Origin: JBGTCY01 sp041748615
GTDB taxonomy: Bacteria; Bacteroidota; Bacteroidia; Chitinophagales; CAIOSU01
Direction of reading: 5' to 3'
Assembly: GCA_041748615.1 (NCBI GenBank)
Contig: JBGTCY010000325.1
Span: forward strand, 1-49,731
DNA length: 49,731 nt
The notes beneath the pieces are model-generated. The model had not been told where the DNA came from, searched no databases, and was given only the letters and a program-made list of their open reading frames with translations. This document shows positions 26,744-35,630 of this stretch, piece by piece (the stretch's first letter is position 1; every line of letters begins with the position of its first letter). Made by a program: the position numbers and the translations under genes.

Positions 26744-28945
26744 TTATTTGATTTCAAACTTTGCTCGCAACAGATGCGCATTGACTGATGAGTTTCCGAG
26801 CATCATTTCATAAATTCCGCGTTCGACTTTCCATGTTTTTGATTCCGGAAAATAGAGCGCTAAATCACGCACGGCAATCGTCATTGAAATTTGTTTTTCC
26901 TCACCGGGTTCCAATTCGATTTTCTTAAATCCGCGCAGGAGTTTTTCCGGCTTATCAATTTCTGTTTTTGGAGGGCTCATGTAAAGTTGCACCACCTCCG
27001 CGCCTTTTCGAGAACCGGTATTTTTCAGCAGACAGGAAATTGTCAGAGAATCCGTGTCGCTCAAAATTGCTTTTTCAAGTTTTAGTCCGCTGATTTCAAA
27101 ATCGGTGTAACTCAATCCGAAGCCGAATGGAAAACGCGCCTGCTTATTTTCTTTGTCAAACAATGTGTATCCGTGATAATAACCGTATTCCGCCTGCTCC
27201 GCGAATGAATCAAATGGCGGCAAATCGGATGCGTGCACCGGAACAGTAAAAGGCAGTTTGCCGCTGGGATTAATTGCTCCAAAAATAATTTTTGCCAACG
27301 CTGAGCCACCTTCCATGCCATTATAAAAAGTCTGGATGATTGCCGGAACATTTTCCTGCCATTCTTCCACTGTGATTGCAGCGCCCGCCACTAATGAAAC
27401 AATGACCTTTTTATTTTGCGCGGCAGCAAGATTAATGAGTTCAATATCCGGTTGATGCAGGTGCAAATATTTACGGTCGCCACCAATGCCGAGTTTTCCG
27501 ATGCGCATCATCAGACTTTGTTTATCGGGATTATCCTTGTCGCGAATTTTTCCGTCACCGATAAATTCGCCTTCATCGAGATGCGTGGTTCCCGCAACAA
27601 TGAGCACCGCATCGGCATCGCGCAAAATACTTTCTAATTGAGCGCGGTCATTTTGCGGAGCAGTCAACACATGCACTCCGGTTGATTTTAAAAAATCAGA
27701 AATTCCTTTGAGCGGAGTAATGATGTAATTTGGATTTACCTGGCTGCTGCCTTTGTCTCCGGTTTGTTTAACCTCCGCCAGCGAGCCGAGCACCGCAATT
27801 TTTTTGATGACATTTTTATCTAACGGTAAAAGGCTGTTTTCGTTTTTCAGCAACACCGCGCTTTTTTCGGCTGCCTCTCTTGCCAACGCGACATGTTCGC
27901 GGCATCCCAATAATTCACGCGGATAATTTTGAAAGTCTTTGCGGGAAGCAAACAACAATTTTGTGCTTAACACCGGCAACACCAACGCGTCAACATCCTG
28001 CATGGTGATATCGCCATTTTTCAAGGCACGGTTTATTTTTTTGTATGAATAAACTTTTCCTTCCGGCATTTCCACATTCATTCCCGACCGGATACCTTTC
28101 TGTGTGTCAAACAATCCCCACATCCAGTCGGAAGTGACGTAGCCTTTAAAATCCCAATCCTTGCGCAGAATTTCCGTCAGTAAATATTTGCTTTCACCGC
28201 AATATTCTCCATTGAGTTTGTTGTAAGCGCTCATCACCGATGCCGCACCGCGCTGAATCACTTTTTTAAAATGCGGCAAATACACTTCATGTAGTGTGCG
28301 TTCGCTCATGTTCATACTGCCTCCAAAACGATTATTCTCCATGCTGTTGGCGGCAAAGTGTTTCACACAAGCCTGCACATGATGGCGTTGAATTCCCTCG
28401 ACAAGAGCAGATGCCATTTCGCCCAAATGATGTGGGTCTTCACCGTAAGTTTCCTGTGCGCGACCCCACGCGGGATGTCGCAGGAGATTCATGCAACCGG
28501 CTCCGGAATAGTTACCGCCTATCGCGCGGACTTCTTTCGCCATCGCTTCACCAATCCTGCTTTCCAACTCTACATCCCAGCTTGCGCCACGCGCCATCGT
28601 GACGGGAAAGGCTGTAGCGCCTTTCACAAAACTGACGCCCCGCGGACCATCCGAAAAAATCACAGGCGGAATACCGTGTTTTTTCGAACCGCCCGCTTTC
28701 ACCAATTTCAATGAATTGGAAAAAAACATAGAGAGTCCATAGCGAATCAACCCGCGTCCGTGCAATTCATACACTTTTTCTCTCAATGTCATTTGGGCAA
28801 TCAATTCACGGGAAAGCGAGTCAGCTTCCGATTCGTTCAGAGGATGATTTTCATTTTGAACGTGTGATTTTTCCGGCATCATTGCCTGCATGAGTTGCGG
28901 AATTAAACAAAGGCAAATTAATAAAACCGAACAAGTTGATTTCAT
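26744..28945 (-). CDS. Glycoside hydrolase family 3, exported beta-glucosidase type
   Basis: 733 residues from the chosen start. Signal peptide about 1-22 (MKSTCSVLLICLCLIPQLMQA). The GH3 N-terminal barrel shows PPVIFSDGPRGV and KHFAANSMENNR; the catalytic nucleophile is the Asp in YVTSDWMWG. The C-terminal part has the alpha/beta sandwich (KIAVLGSLAEVKQTGDKGS) and a fibronectin-III-like end (RKGAEVVQLYMSPPKTEIDKPEKLL). It should cleave non-reducing beta-glucosidic or related ends in the periplasm. Start at 28945 is chosen because the longer frame to 29029 overlaps the small gene upstream and lacks a signal peptide at its head. Confidence 0.93.
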   Translation of the reverse strand: MKSTCSVLLICLCLIPQLMQAMMPEKSHVQNENHPLNESEADSLSRELIAQMTLREKVYELHGRGLIRYGLSMFFSNSLKLVKAGGSKKHGIPPVIFSDGPRGVSFVKGATAFPVTMARGASWDVELESRIGEAMAKEVRAIGGNYSGAGCMNLLRHPAWGRAQETYGEDPHHLGEMASALVEGIQRHHVQACVKHFAANSMENNRFGGSMNMSERTLHEVYLPHFKKVIQRGAASVMSAYNKLNGEYCGESKYLLTEILRKDWDFKGYVTSDWMWGLFDTQKGIRSGMNVEMPEGKVYSYKKINRALKNGDITMQDVDALVLPVLSTKLLFASRKDFQNYPRELLGCREHVALAREAAEKSAVLLKNENSLLPLDKNVIKKIAVLGSLAEVKQTGDKGSSQVNPNYIITPLKGISDFLKSTGVHVLTAPQNDRAQLESILRDADAVLIVAGTTHLDEGEFIGDGKIRDKDNPDKQSLMMRIGKLGIGGDRKYLHLHQPDIELINLAAAQNKKVIVSLVAGAAITVEEWQENVPAIIQTFYNGMEGGSALAKIIFGAINPSGKLPFTVPVHASDLPPFDSFAEQAEYGYYHGYTLFDKENKQARFPFGFGLSYTDFEISGLKLEKAILSDTDSLTISCLLKNTGSRKGAEVVQLYMSPPKTEIDKPEKLLRGFKKIELEPGEEKQISMTIAVRDLALYFPESKTWKVERGIYEMMLGNSSVNAHLLRAKFEIK

Positions 28946-28979
28946 GTAGCGTGGTGTCCGGTTCAATGATTTTCGCGAA

Positions 28980-29195
28980 TTATTTTTTCTTTTTCGGAAA
29001 TTTTCCTTTCTTGATTTCTTCCTCATCATCCCGCTCCTTGAATTTTTTATCCTCTACATGCTTATTGAGAAATTCATTGATTTTTGAAATTTCCATCGTG
29101 CTTTTGATTTCTCCGAATTCATTGATGATGATTTCAAAGCCATCTAATTCTTTGTGAAGCTGTGGTTTTCCGGATTTGGATTTTTTCTTTGGCAT
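28980..29195 (-). CDS. Small conserved Bacteroidota protein
   Basis: 71 residues, highly charged: Lys-rich start (MPKKKSKSGKPQLHKEL), central DGFEIIINEFGEIKSTMEI and KINEFLNKHVEDKK, then a Lys/Glu tail. I recall near-identical small proteins across Bacteroidota with no assigned function, so it is likely a real gene rather than a chance frame. It ends 34 bases before the GH3 start on the same strand. Confidence 0.65.
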   Translation of the reverse strand: MPKKKSKSGKPQLHKELDGFEIIINEFGEIKSTMEISKINEFLNKHVEDKKFKERDDEEEIKKGKFPKKKK

Positions 29196-29414
29196 CGGGT
29201 GGGGAGTTTAAAGTTTAATGTTCAATGTTTAAAGTTGCCGAATCGTGTGGTTAAATTAAGGAATGTATTTTGTTCGATGTGGTTTTGGAACATTTTATAA
29301 ATAACTTTCTCAAAACATCTGATATCTAAAGTCTATTATCTTCTAATGCAGTTTCAAATTGAGGATGTTATTTTGACAAATTCACTTTTGATGTTTGAAA
29401 ACAACATTCATTTT

Positions 29415-30941
29415 TTATTTACCAAACAACGCTATCGCTGCATTCATTCTCGCTATCACTTCTTCTTTTCCCAACAAAGCCCCAATCTCAAACACAGCGG
29501 GACCTTGCGTGACGCCCGAAAGCATCACCCGCCAAAGCGGTAACACATCTCCCATGCCGAGTTGATTTTTTTCTACAAACTCATGCACAAACTTGTCTAA
29601 TGACGCAGCGGAAAATTCCTCTAACGCGAATAGTTGCTCAATTAATTTTGAAAAGACAGCAGCGCTTTCAGGCTTCCATCTTTTCTTCACTGTTTTTTCA
29701 TCATAAGATTCAGGACGCGAAAAAAAATATGCGCCTTGTGTTAAAAAATCTTCCAGAAAAGTGACACGCTCAATTAAGAGCGAGCAGAATTTTTGCAGAA
29801 AAAAATCATCGCGTTGAATTCCCTGTGAATTCAATAATGGTTTTACCAGCATCACCAACTCTTCCGGACTTTTCGAACGCAGGGTTTGTTCATTGAACCA
29901 TTTCGCTTTTTCAAAATCGAACTTCGCGCCTGATTTCACAATTCGCTCGATGGAAAAATGTTCAATCAACGCTTCTTTTGAAAAGAGTTCCTGCTCCGTT
30001 CCCGGATTCCAACCGAGCATGGCAAGCATATTCACAAACGCTTCCGGCAAAAAACCGCGCTCCCGAAATCCTTTTGATTCTTCGCCTGTATCAGTGTCTT
30101 TCCAGTTGAGCGGGAACACGGGAAATCCCAGCCGGTCGCCATCGCGCTTGCTGAGTTTACCGTTCCCATCCGGACGTAAAATGAGCGGCAGATGTGTGAA
30201 TTGCGGCATCGCACTTTCCCATCCGAAAAAACGATAAAGCATCACATGGAGCGGAGTTGATGGCAGCCATTCCTCCCCGCGAATTACATGGGTGATTTTC
30301 ATCAGGTAATCATCCACGACATTGGCAAGATGATAGGTGGGCATCCCATCGGATTTAAACAACACTTTATCATCCAGCAACGCGGCATTGAACGAGACTT
30401 CCCCCCGCACCAAATCCTGAAATTGCACTTCCCCGCTCTCCGGCATTTTCACGCGAATCACATACGGCTGCCCTTCGCGGATGCGCTGCTCCGTTTCTTC
30501 CTTCGGCAATGTGAGCGAGTTAAACATTTGCGGACGGGTAACATGGTCATATTGCGGTGACGGATTTTCCTTCGACTTGAATTTTTCGCGCATCGCTTCT
30601 AATTCCTGCGGTGTGTCAAACGCGAAATAAGCATGACCTTCCTGCACCAACCGGTCTGCATATTGCCGGTAAATTTCTTTTCGCTCCGACTGGCGGTATG
30701 GCGCGTAAGCGCCTCCCTTGCCCGGACCTTCGTCAAAATCCAAACCGCACCAATTCAGCGCGTCAATTATATATTGTTCCGCGTTCTGAACATAGCGCGC
30801 CTGGTCGGTATCTTCAATCCGCAGAATGAAAGCGCCTTTATTTTTTCTTGCAAATAAATAATTATACAAAGCGGTTCTCACTCCGCCAATGTGAAGCGGA
30901 CCTGTCGGGCTTGGGGCAAAACGTACGCGAATGTCTGACAC
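29415..30941 (-). CDS. gltX: Glutamate--tRNA ligase
   Basis: 508 residues, class I aminoacyl-tRNA synthetase that charges tRNA-Glu. The HIGH motif is in APSPTGPLHIGGVRTALYN (about residues 8-26) and KMSKS appears as KLSKRDG (about 250-260). VIRGEEWLPSTPLH is typical of the Rossmann insertion. Length and ends fit the family. The start overlaps the longest possible frame of the divergent deacetylase gene, so the two share a compact promoter region. Confidence 0.97.
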   Translation of the reverse strand: MSDIRVRFAPSPTGPLHIGGVRTALYNYLFARKNKGAFILRIEDTDQARYVQNAEQYIIDALNWCGLDFDEGPGKGGAYAPYRQSERKEIYRQYADRLVQEGHAYFAFDTPQELEAMREKFKSKENPSPQYDHVTRPQMFNSLTLPKEETEQRIREGQPYVIRVKMPESGEVQFQDLVRGEVSFNAALLDDKVLFKSDGMPTYHLANVVDDYLMKITHVIRGEEWLPSTPLHVMLYRFFGWESAMPQFTHLPLILRPDGNGKLSKRDGDRLGFPVFPLNWKDTDTGEESKGFRERGFLPEAFVNMLAMLGWNPGTEQELFSKEALIEHFSIERIVKSGAKFDFEKAKWFNEQTLRSKSPEELVMLVKPLLNSQGIQRDDFFLQKFCSLLIERVTFLEDFLTQGAYFFSRPESYDEKTVKKRWKPESAAVFSKLIEQLFALEEFSAASLDKFVHEFVEKNQLGMGDVLPLWRVMLSGVTQGPAVFEIGALLGKEEVIARMNAAIALFGK

Positions 30942-30990
30942 TGTTTTTTATTTGCGGGTAAAGTTCTCATTTTTCTTAGCTTTAATGGCA

Positions 30991-31605
30991 ATGTATGTAG
31001 TTAAAGTACCCGGATTTTTTTGGCGCATGTTTCCCGGCATCATCTGGCGGCTTCCGGGTAAAGGCAGAAAAATCTATCTCACCTTCGATGATGGACCCAC
31101 CCCGGATGTCACGGATTTTGTTCTTGACACCTTAGCGGAATTTAATGCAAAAGCTACTTTTTTTTGTTTGGGAAAGAATGTGAAGGCGCATCCCGCGCTG
31201 TACAAAAGAATCTTAATGGAAGGTCATACTACCGGAAATCACAGTTACAGTCACTTGAATGGTTGGGAAACTGCTGATGAAATTTATTATGACGATATCG
31301 CTGAATGCGCTTTGAAAGTGAAAAGCGACTTATTCAGACCACCTTATGGAAAAATATCGCTCAACCAGATGCAGCACCTGAAAAAAAATTACCACATCGT
31401 CATGTGGGATGTTTTGAGCGGAGATTTTGACCCTGAAATTTCTGTTAAAAAATGTTTGAGTAATATTCTACAAAATACCCATGAAGGCTCCATCGTGGTG
31501 CTGCATGACAATGTAAAAGCGGAACCGGTGCTGAAAAAAGTTTTGCCCCAGGTTTTAAAATATTTTTCTGATGGTGGGTATAGTTTTTCAGCAATTCGGG
31601 TTTGA
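30991..31605 (+). CDS. Polysaccharide deacetylase (NodB/CE4)
   Basis: 204 residues. The family opening MYVVKVPGFFWRMFPG precedes the metal motif LTFDDGPTPDV (first Asp pair), then HSYSHLNGW (HxxxH zinc ligands), FRPPYGKISL and the terminal VLHDNV with its catalytic His. It removes acetyl groups from N-acetylated sugars in cell-wall or exopolysaccharide chains. Earlier in-frame ATGs at 30931 and 30985 exist; 30991 fits Bacteroidota homologues best and avoids overlap with gltX. TAGCTTTA at 30977 is one mismatch from the -7 element. Confidence 0.88.
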   Translation: MYVVKVPGFFWRMFPGIIWRLPGKGRKIYLTFDDGPTPDVTDFVLDTLAEFNAKATFFCLGKNVKAHPALYKRILMEGHTTGNHSYSHLNGWETADEIYYDDIAECALKVKSDLFRPPYGKISLNQMQHLKKNYHIVMWDVLSGDFDPEISVKKCLSNILQNTHEGSIVVLHDNVKAEPVLKKVLPQVLKYFSDGGYSFSAIRV

Positions 31606-31690
31606 GATTGTCGATACTCCATAGTTGATAGTCCATCGGTCATTCCGGTATATATCATTCCTCTTGCTAACTTCGTGTAATAATCTGACG

Positions 31691-32602
31691 ATGAAAAACA
31701 TATTTCACCTTTTAATATTCACCTTTACTTTATCATTTCTAAATTCTTTTGCACAAGAAACAGAGGAACAAAAGACAATTTACAATAAAGTCAGAATTAA
31801 TGATGTGTATGTCATCAGCGGTTTTTTTTCAAATCATACAACTAACGGTGTCTTAGCGGATTTTAAAGCTCTCGCGCAGAATTCCGCATTGCTGAACAGA
31901 GATTTTACCGGATTTAATTCCGGAGGCAGAGGTTACTATTTCAGGGGAAGCGACTATTCAAGAGGCAACCTTTTTTCATTCCAGGTGGGTTTAAATTTTT
32001 CTGATAAGGAAAAGAAGTTTTTTAAATTGAATCCTCAGCTTCGCCTCGGTGTTTCTTACTTTTCAGGCGCTCAGTTAAGCGCACAGCTAAACAGAGAAAT
32101 TCGAGTCCCTTATGATACGCTGACAACTTCCCAGGGTCAGATTTATTACATTGATTCGGTTAACAGTTATTCATATTACATGAACTACAATTCAGAGCAA
32201 GTGAGGGTTCATGCTTCCGTCATTTTCAGAACCAAACCGGAGTCGAGATGGTCGGTGTATGCCGGGGCGGGAATTACGGCAGGAGTTTCATTTAATGCCT
32301 CCACAACAATAGTATATGACCACTACCAATATAGTGATGGGGGCATTTTTTATTCCTATCCGTGGAATAATATGAATGAATATGCCGAAGAGCAGTTCAG
32401 GAATAACAGCGGCTTCGCTTTTTCAGCCTTCATCCCGATGGGCATTGATTTCAGATTAGGCAAGAAAAGAGAATTCTGGAAGCGTATTCATCTCTACTAT
32501 GAATTCAATCCATCCATTAATCTTGCATCTATTCCCGAACTGCGCACTTATGTGAACGCGCAGGCAGTACAGGGATTTGGAATCAGGGTTTCAGTGCGTT
32601 AG
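31691..32602 (+). CDS. Predicted outer-membrane beta-barrel protein
   Basis: 303 residues. Signal peptide about 1-21 (NIFHLLIFTFTLSFLNSFAQ). The rest alternates hydrophobic and polar residues with many Tyr, Phe, Gly and Ser, as in porin-like barrels (FQVGLNFSDKEKKFFKLNPQ, WSVYAGAGITAGVSFNAS, FSAFIPMGIDFRLGKKREF), and ends with an aromatic/hydrophobic strand (GFGIRVSVR). The start at 31691 is set by the signal peptide. TAACTTCG at 31668 is a one-mismatch -7 element. Specific role unknown. Confidence 0.75.
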   Translation: MKNIFHLLIFTFTLSFLNSFAQETEEQKTIYNKVRINDVYVISGFFSNHTTNGVLADFKALAQNSALLNRDFTGFNSGGRGYYFRGSDYSRGNLFSFQVGLNFSDKEKKFFKLNPQLRLGVSYFSGAQLSAQLNREIRVPYDTLTTSQGQIYYIDSVNSYSYYMNYNSEQVRVHASVIFRTKPESRWSVYAGAGITAGVSFNASTTIVYDHYQYSDGGIFYSYPWNNMNEYAEEQFRNNSGFAFSAFIPMGIDFRLGKKREFWKRIHLYYEFNPSINLASIPELRTYVNAQAVQGFGIRVSVR

Positions 32603-32608
32603 AAAGTG

Positions 32609-32962
32609 TTAAATTATTTTTTTTAAAACCGCAAAATCTTTGTCGTTGGTGACAAGGTAATCTGCGTTTGATGCAAGTGCGCAGTCAACGAACTTATTGT
32701 CATCCGGGTCGTTCGGGATTAACTGCCAATTGAAATAGATGTTCGTTTTAATGACATTCGTTTTCAGCAGCATAGCCCCCATGATAAAGGAAGCGAGTGT
32801 TTCAGAAAATTCGTCTTTCAGCTTTTCTTCATACTCAAGGAGTATCTCTGTAGAAACGCAAAGTTCAAAGCCGTCTGATTGAAACCGGTCGAAAATCAAA
32901 CGGTAAGGAGATGTCCTTGAGACGGAGGCAAGGATGATATTGGTGTCCAATACCACTTTCAC
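32609..32962 (-). CDS. PIN-domain toxin of TA module 1
   Basis: 117 residues from a GTG start at 32962 that overlaps the antitoxin stop (GTGA). The four PIN acidic positions are visible: VVLDTN (Asp), STEILLEYEEKL (Glu), DNKFVDCAL (Asp) and VTNDKDF (Asp). PIN toxins of this group are RNases held in check by the cognate antitoxin. Belongs to the family often named 'putative toxin component, PIN family'. A longer start (32986) would add MAGQREKK and overlap the antitoxin by 28 bases, which is less likely. Confidence 0.85.
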   Translation of the reverse strand: MKVVLDTNIILASVSRTSPYRLIFDRFQSDGFELCVSTEILLEYEEKLKDEFSETLASFIMGAMLLKTNVIKTNIYFNWQLIPNDPDDNKFVDCALASNADYLVTNDKDFAVLKKII

Positions 32963-33171
32963 TTTTTTCTCCCTTTGCCCAGCCATTTATTCAATTGGCT
33001 TTTACCGTATTTTTTGGTGACCCAGATTTTGTCGGCTTCATCGCGCGCCTGTTCGAGGAGGTAGTTGGCGATGATGTCGCTGATATCAGCGAGCTTGTCA
33101 TCGGGAACGCCTGCGGCATACAACTTTAAAAGTTGTTGCTGCATGTTGCTCAAGGGAGGATTGGAAGACAT
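32959..33171 (-). CDS. Antitoxin of TA module 1
   Basis: 70 residues. Pattern MQQQLLKLYAAGVPDDKLADI, then IIANYLLEQARDEADKIWVTK and a basic tail. The same layout recurs in the antitoxin of module 3 (LLKVFSHNISDDELKDIRRML...ADKIWDEKGY), confirming a family. It precedes and overlaps its PIN toxin by 4 bases. TAACTTTA upstream on the minus strand (about 33199-33206) is close to the -7 consensus. Confidence 0.8.
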   Translation of the reverse strand: MSSNPPLSNMQQQLLKLYAAGVPDDKLADISDIIANYLLEQARDEADKIWVTKKYGKSQLNKWLGKGRKK

Positions 33172-33220
33172 AACTTTTAAAGTGTTTTGTTAAAGTTAAT
33201 TTTTTTCGGTTTGTGTTTTA

Positions 33221-33290
33221 GGAGGAATGCGGAGCGGCTGACGAGGTGAGTAAGTAGAGAGGATGATTGGACGATGCTTGCGCAATTTGA
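33221..33290 (-). repeat. Right-end fragment of the array repeat, before copy A
   Basis: ATGCGGAGCGGCTGACGAGG through GATGATTGGACGATGCTTGCGC matches the right end of the 0.3-kb repeat (for example 37222-37250) and the similar fragment at 35918-35990. It lies immediately left of copy A, as if left from an earlier, partly deleted repeat. Confidence 0.55.
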
Positions 33291-33300
33291 ATTATTTGAA

Positions 33301-33540
33301 TTTCACTTCCCCCTTCAAAAAATACTCGAGCATTTCTATCGTGTGTTCGGAATTACGGTGGAATTCGGGACTTTCTCCCATAGTGATTTGTATAATGACA
33401 ATGCGGTGTAATCCCAATGCCGGAAAATTGCGACAGCAAGTCAATGTTCCGGTCTATGGCGGTGTTAATGGTGTATCGTGAAAAAATAATTTGGAGGAAA
33501 AGCGGTTGAGCGAGGGAGATTGAATGATGTTTGCGCAGGA
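33301..33540 (-). repeat. TA-array repeat, copy A
   Basis: From TTTCACTTCCCCCTTCAAAA to GATTGAATGATGTTTGCGC. About 240 bases, truncated on the right side. The minus-strand frame is broken by a 4-base loss (GGGACTTTC where copy E has GGGGAACACTTTC) and by one further base loss. Separates TA modules 1 and 2. Confidence 0.85.
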
Positions 33541-33601
33541 GGAGAGGCAATTAATTGGATTATATTTGCAATAAATATCTTGGAAGATGCCTGTTATTTA
33601 A

Positions 33602-33856
33602 ATGTTTTACGGTGTTATCGTGATGATGTACTATCTGGATAATAAGAAACACAATTTTCCTCATATCCATGCGAAGTACAACGAATATGAGGCTGTGTTC
33701 AAGATACCAGAAGGCAATCTGATAGAAGTTAAAATGCCACGGGCAAAACAAAAATTGGTGGAAGCCTGGATTGAAATACATCAGGAGGAATTAATGGCAA
33801 ACTGGGAATTAGCCGTGAATGGAAATGAAGTATTCAGAATTGAACCGCTAAAATAA
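33602..33856 (+). CDS. DUF4160 protein of TA module 2
   Basis: 84 residues. NKKHNFPHIHAKYNEYEAVF and KMPRAKQKLVEAWIEIHQEELMANWELA are the characteristic DUF4160 pattern, with the conserved HxxxPHIH histidines. DUF4160 and DUF2442 genes form a recognised putative toxin-antitoxin pair; which is toxin is not firmly known. The partner starts 6 bases downstream. Confidence 0.88.
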   Translation: MFYGVIVMMYYLDNKKHNFPHIHAKYNEYEAVFKIPEGNLIEVKMPRAKQKLVEAWIEIHQEELMANWELAVNGNEVFRIEPLK

Positions 33857-33862
33857 ATTTGT

Positions 33863-34120
33863 ATGAACCCGCGCGTAAAAGATGTGCAACCTTTGCCGGA
33901 TTATTTGTTGCATTTGGTTTTCACGAATAATGAAGTGAGGATTTTTGATGTCAAGCCATACCTTGAAACAGGCGTATTTAAGGAATTGAAAAATCATCAA
34001 TTATTCAACACCGTTAAGCCCAACTTGGGCAGCATCTCATGGGCAAATGGACAAGATTTATGTCCTGACACATTGTATGAGGAAAGTGTTCTATCCCAAT
34101 CTCTCAAATCTGTTGAATAA
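33863..34120 (+). CDS. DUF2442 protein of TA module 2
   Basis: 85 residues. LPDYLLHLVFTNNEVRIFDV, then PYLETGVFKELKNHQLFNTV and ISWANGQDLCPDTLYEES match DUF2442. It follows the DUF4160 gene with a 6-base gap and ends 11 bases before repeat copy B. Role inferred from the pairing. Confidence 0.88.
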   Translation: MNPRVKDVQPLPDYLLHLVFTNNEVRIFDVKPYLETGVFKELKNHQLFNTVKPNLGSISWANGQDLCPDTLYEESVLSQSLKSVE

Positions 34121-34130
34121 TTATTCATGT

Positions 34131-34191
34131 TTCACATCCCCCTTCAAAAAATACTCAAGCAATTCTATCGTGTGTTCGGAATTATGATGAA
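34131..34191 (-). repeat. TA-array repeat, copy B (left end only)
   Basis: TTCACATCCCCCTTCAAAAA to TGTGTTCGGAATTATGATGAA: 61 bases of the left end of the repeat, after which similarity stops. Separates TA modules 2 and 3. Confidence 0.75.
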
Positions 34192-34206
34192 ATTGAAAGT
34201 TTTATT

Positions 34207-34614
34207 TTAGAATTCAATGATATTCTTGAATTCAGATAATGATACTACGGTCACTTTTGGAAAGTCCGTTTTTTTAAGGATGTCAAAATCCTTGTCTTCC
34301 GTAATCAGGTAATCTACGCCTGAAGAAATCGCGCAGTCTGAAAATTTGTTGTCGTCTTTATCCGTGAGTAAATCTCAAAGAAAATAGGGTTCGGTTTTTA
34401 TGACATGCGCGGCAATATCGAGTGTTTCTAAAAAATCTTCCGCAACGGATTGAGCATATTTTTCTTTAAGTTTTTCTTCATATTCTGCAAGAATACCGGT
34501 GCTGACAACTAAACTGAATTTTTCGTCTAAGAAGGCTTGTACGAACCAGTGATTTTCAGACTTTGAAGAAAGCGCGCTTATCCAGATATTCGTATCAACC
34601 ACTACGCTTATCAT
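34207..34614 (-). pseudogene. PIN-domain toxin of TA module 3, interrupted by an in-frame TGA
   Basis: The frame runs from ATG 34614 to a TGA at 34375-34377, then continues in the same frame to TAA 34207-34209 (136 codons in all). The part after the stop carries DKDDNKFSDCAISSG and YLITEDKDFDIL, the last two PIN acidic positions, so the shorter product would lack half the active site. The TGA falls exactly where module 1 has Trp (YFNWQLIPNDPDDNKF against YFL*DLLTDKDDNKF). A single TGG-to-TGA change is the simplest cause; sequencing error is possible. Confidence 0.8.
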
Positions 34615-34820
34615 GAACCTTCTTTAAGCCATTTTTGCATTAATTCATTGGAGTAGCCCTTCTCATCCCAAATTTTGTCAGCGCCTTTCACCGCTCTCTC
34701 CATAAAATATTTTGATAGCATCCTGCGGATGTCTTTTAACTCGTCATCGCTGATATTATGTGAAAAGACTTTCAACAATTCCAATTGGAGATTGGTAAGT
34801 TTTTGAGATTGTTCTTTCAT
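34611..34820 (-). CDS. Antitoxin of TA module 3
   Basis: 69 residues, same family as the antitoxin of module 1 (NLQLELLKVFSHNISDDELK; ADKIWDEKGYSNELMQKWL). It overlaps the broken PIN gene by 4 bases. An upstream TAACTTTC on the minus strand (about 34843-34850) is one mismatch from the -7 element. It is intact although its toxin is interrupted. Confidence 0.8.
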   Translation of the reverse strand: MKEQSQKLTNLQLELLKVFSHNISDDELKDIRRMLSKYFMERAVKGADKIWDEKGYSNELMQKWLKEGS

Positions 34821-34890
34821 TAACGGAAAAATTTTCTATCTGAAAGTTAAATCTATTTAGCCAAGCGGAATTTGTTTGGATTTATCCGGT

Positions 34891-35226
34891 TTTCACATCC
34901 CCCTGCAAAAAATACTCAAGCAGTGCTATCGTGTGTTCGGACTTGCAGTGGAATTCGGGGAAGACTTTTTCCCATAGTGATTTGTTGAATGACAGCGCGG
35001 TGTAATCCCAATACCGGGAAGTTTGAGTCAGCAGGTCAATGCTCCGGTCTATGGCGGTTCTGTAGGCGATGTCGTGGAAAAATAATTTTGACCGCAGTTT
35101 TTATTTTTTCAGTTTAAAATATTTCTTTTTCAGTTACTCAATGTACCGTGGATTTGCATTGATTTAAACCAAACTACGCTCGCGTTCAGCGGATGAATAG
35201 CGGATGATTGAACGATGCATGAGTGA
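34891..35226 (-). repeat. TA-array repeat, copy C, with an inserted ~85-bp element
   Basis: Left part 34891-35090 keeps the open minus-strand frame (TSRYWDYTALS, NKSLWEKVFPEFH). An inserted A/T-rich segment 35092-35175 also occurs at 41699-41780. The repeat's right end resumes at 35191-35220 (GGATGAATAGCGGATGATTG). Separates TA modules 3 and 4. Confidence 0.85.
35092..35175 (+). repeat. A/T-rich element shared with 41699-41780
   Basis: Shared features in order: GCAGTTTT, CAGTTTAAAATA, TTTCAG, GTACCGT and TAAACCAAACT. By eye roughly three quarters of positions agree with the copy at 41699-41780. It lies inside array repeat C. No reading frame. Confidence 0.6.
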
Positions 35227-35277
35227 GAGTGGTTACGTATGCAACCGCATGAATACCGCAGGTCAATATTACTTCAC

Positions 35278-35630
35278 TCAATACTTCCGCTGGCGGATAT
35301 TTTCGTGTTCGATGACCGTAAAAGTGTTTTCGAGCATCAGTTTCTTTTCGTCTATCAACTCTGATAAAAGCGTTCCCGCAGCCAAGGGATTGTCGCCTTT
35401 AAATCTGAAAAAGACAACTGCCGGTGGCTGACTGACTTGATGCTTAAAAATGATTTCTCCGTAATCCTTGTCGAATGTCAGAATGATTAACTTTTCTTTT
35501 TGAGCTATTTCAATGATTTCCCTGTCGGAGATTCCGGGATGCAATCTGTTATACTCAAAACCTCATGACCGGCTTTTCTCAGCGTTTTAATACCTGGCAG
35601 GGGAAAGTTTTTATTCGCCAGAAATCGCAT
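35278..35630 (-). pseudogene. DUF5615 PIN-like toxin of TA module 4, frameshifted
   Basis: The gene starts at ATG 35630 (TGATG overlap with the DUF433 stop) and reads MRFLANKNFPLPGIKTLRKA, then GHEVLSIT, matching DUF5615. After GTATAACAGA (near 35541-35545) one base is missing, and the rest continues in another frame (HPGISDREIIEIAQKEKLII, TFDKDYGEIIF) to 35278. 353 bases rather than a multiple of three confirm a single-base loss. The surviving 88-residue frame lacks the N-terminal active-site residues. Confidence 0.8.

Noticed and set aside
34375..34377. TGA recoded as Trp or selenocysteine
   Set aside because: TGA ends many intact genes here, for example hutU and the small TA genes, and no SECIS-like structure was noticed.
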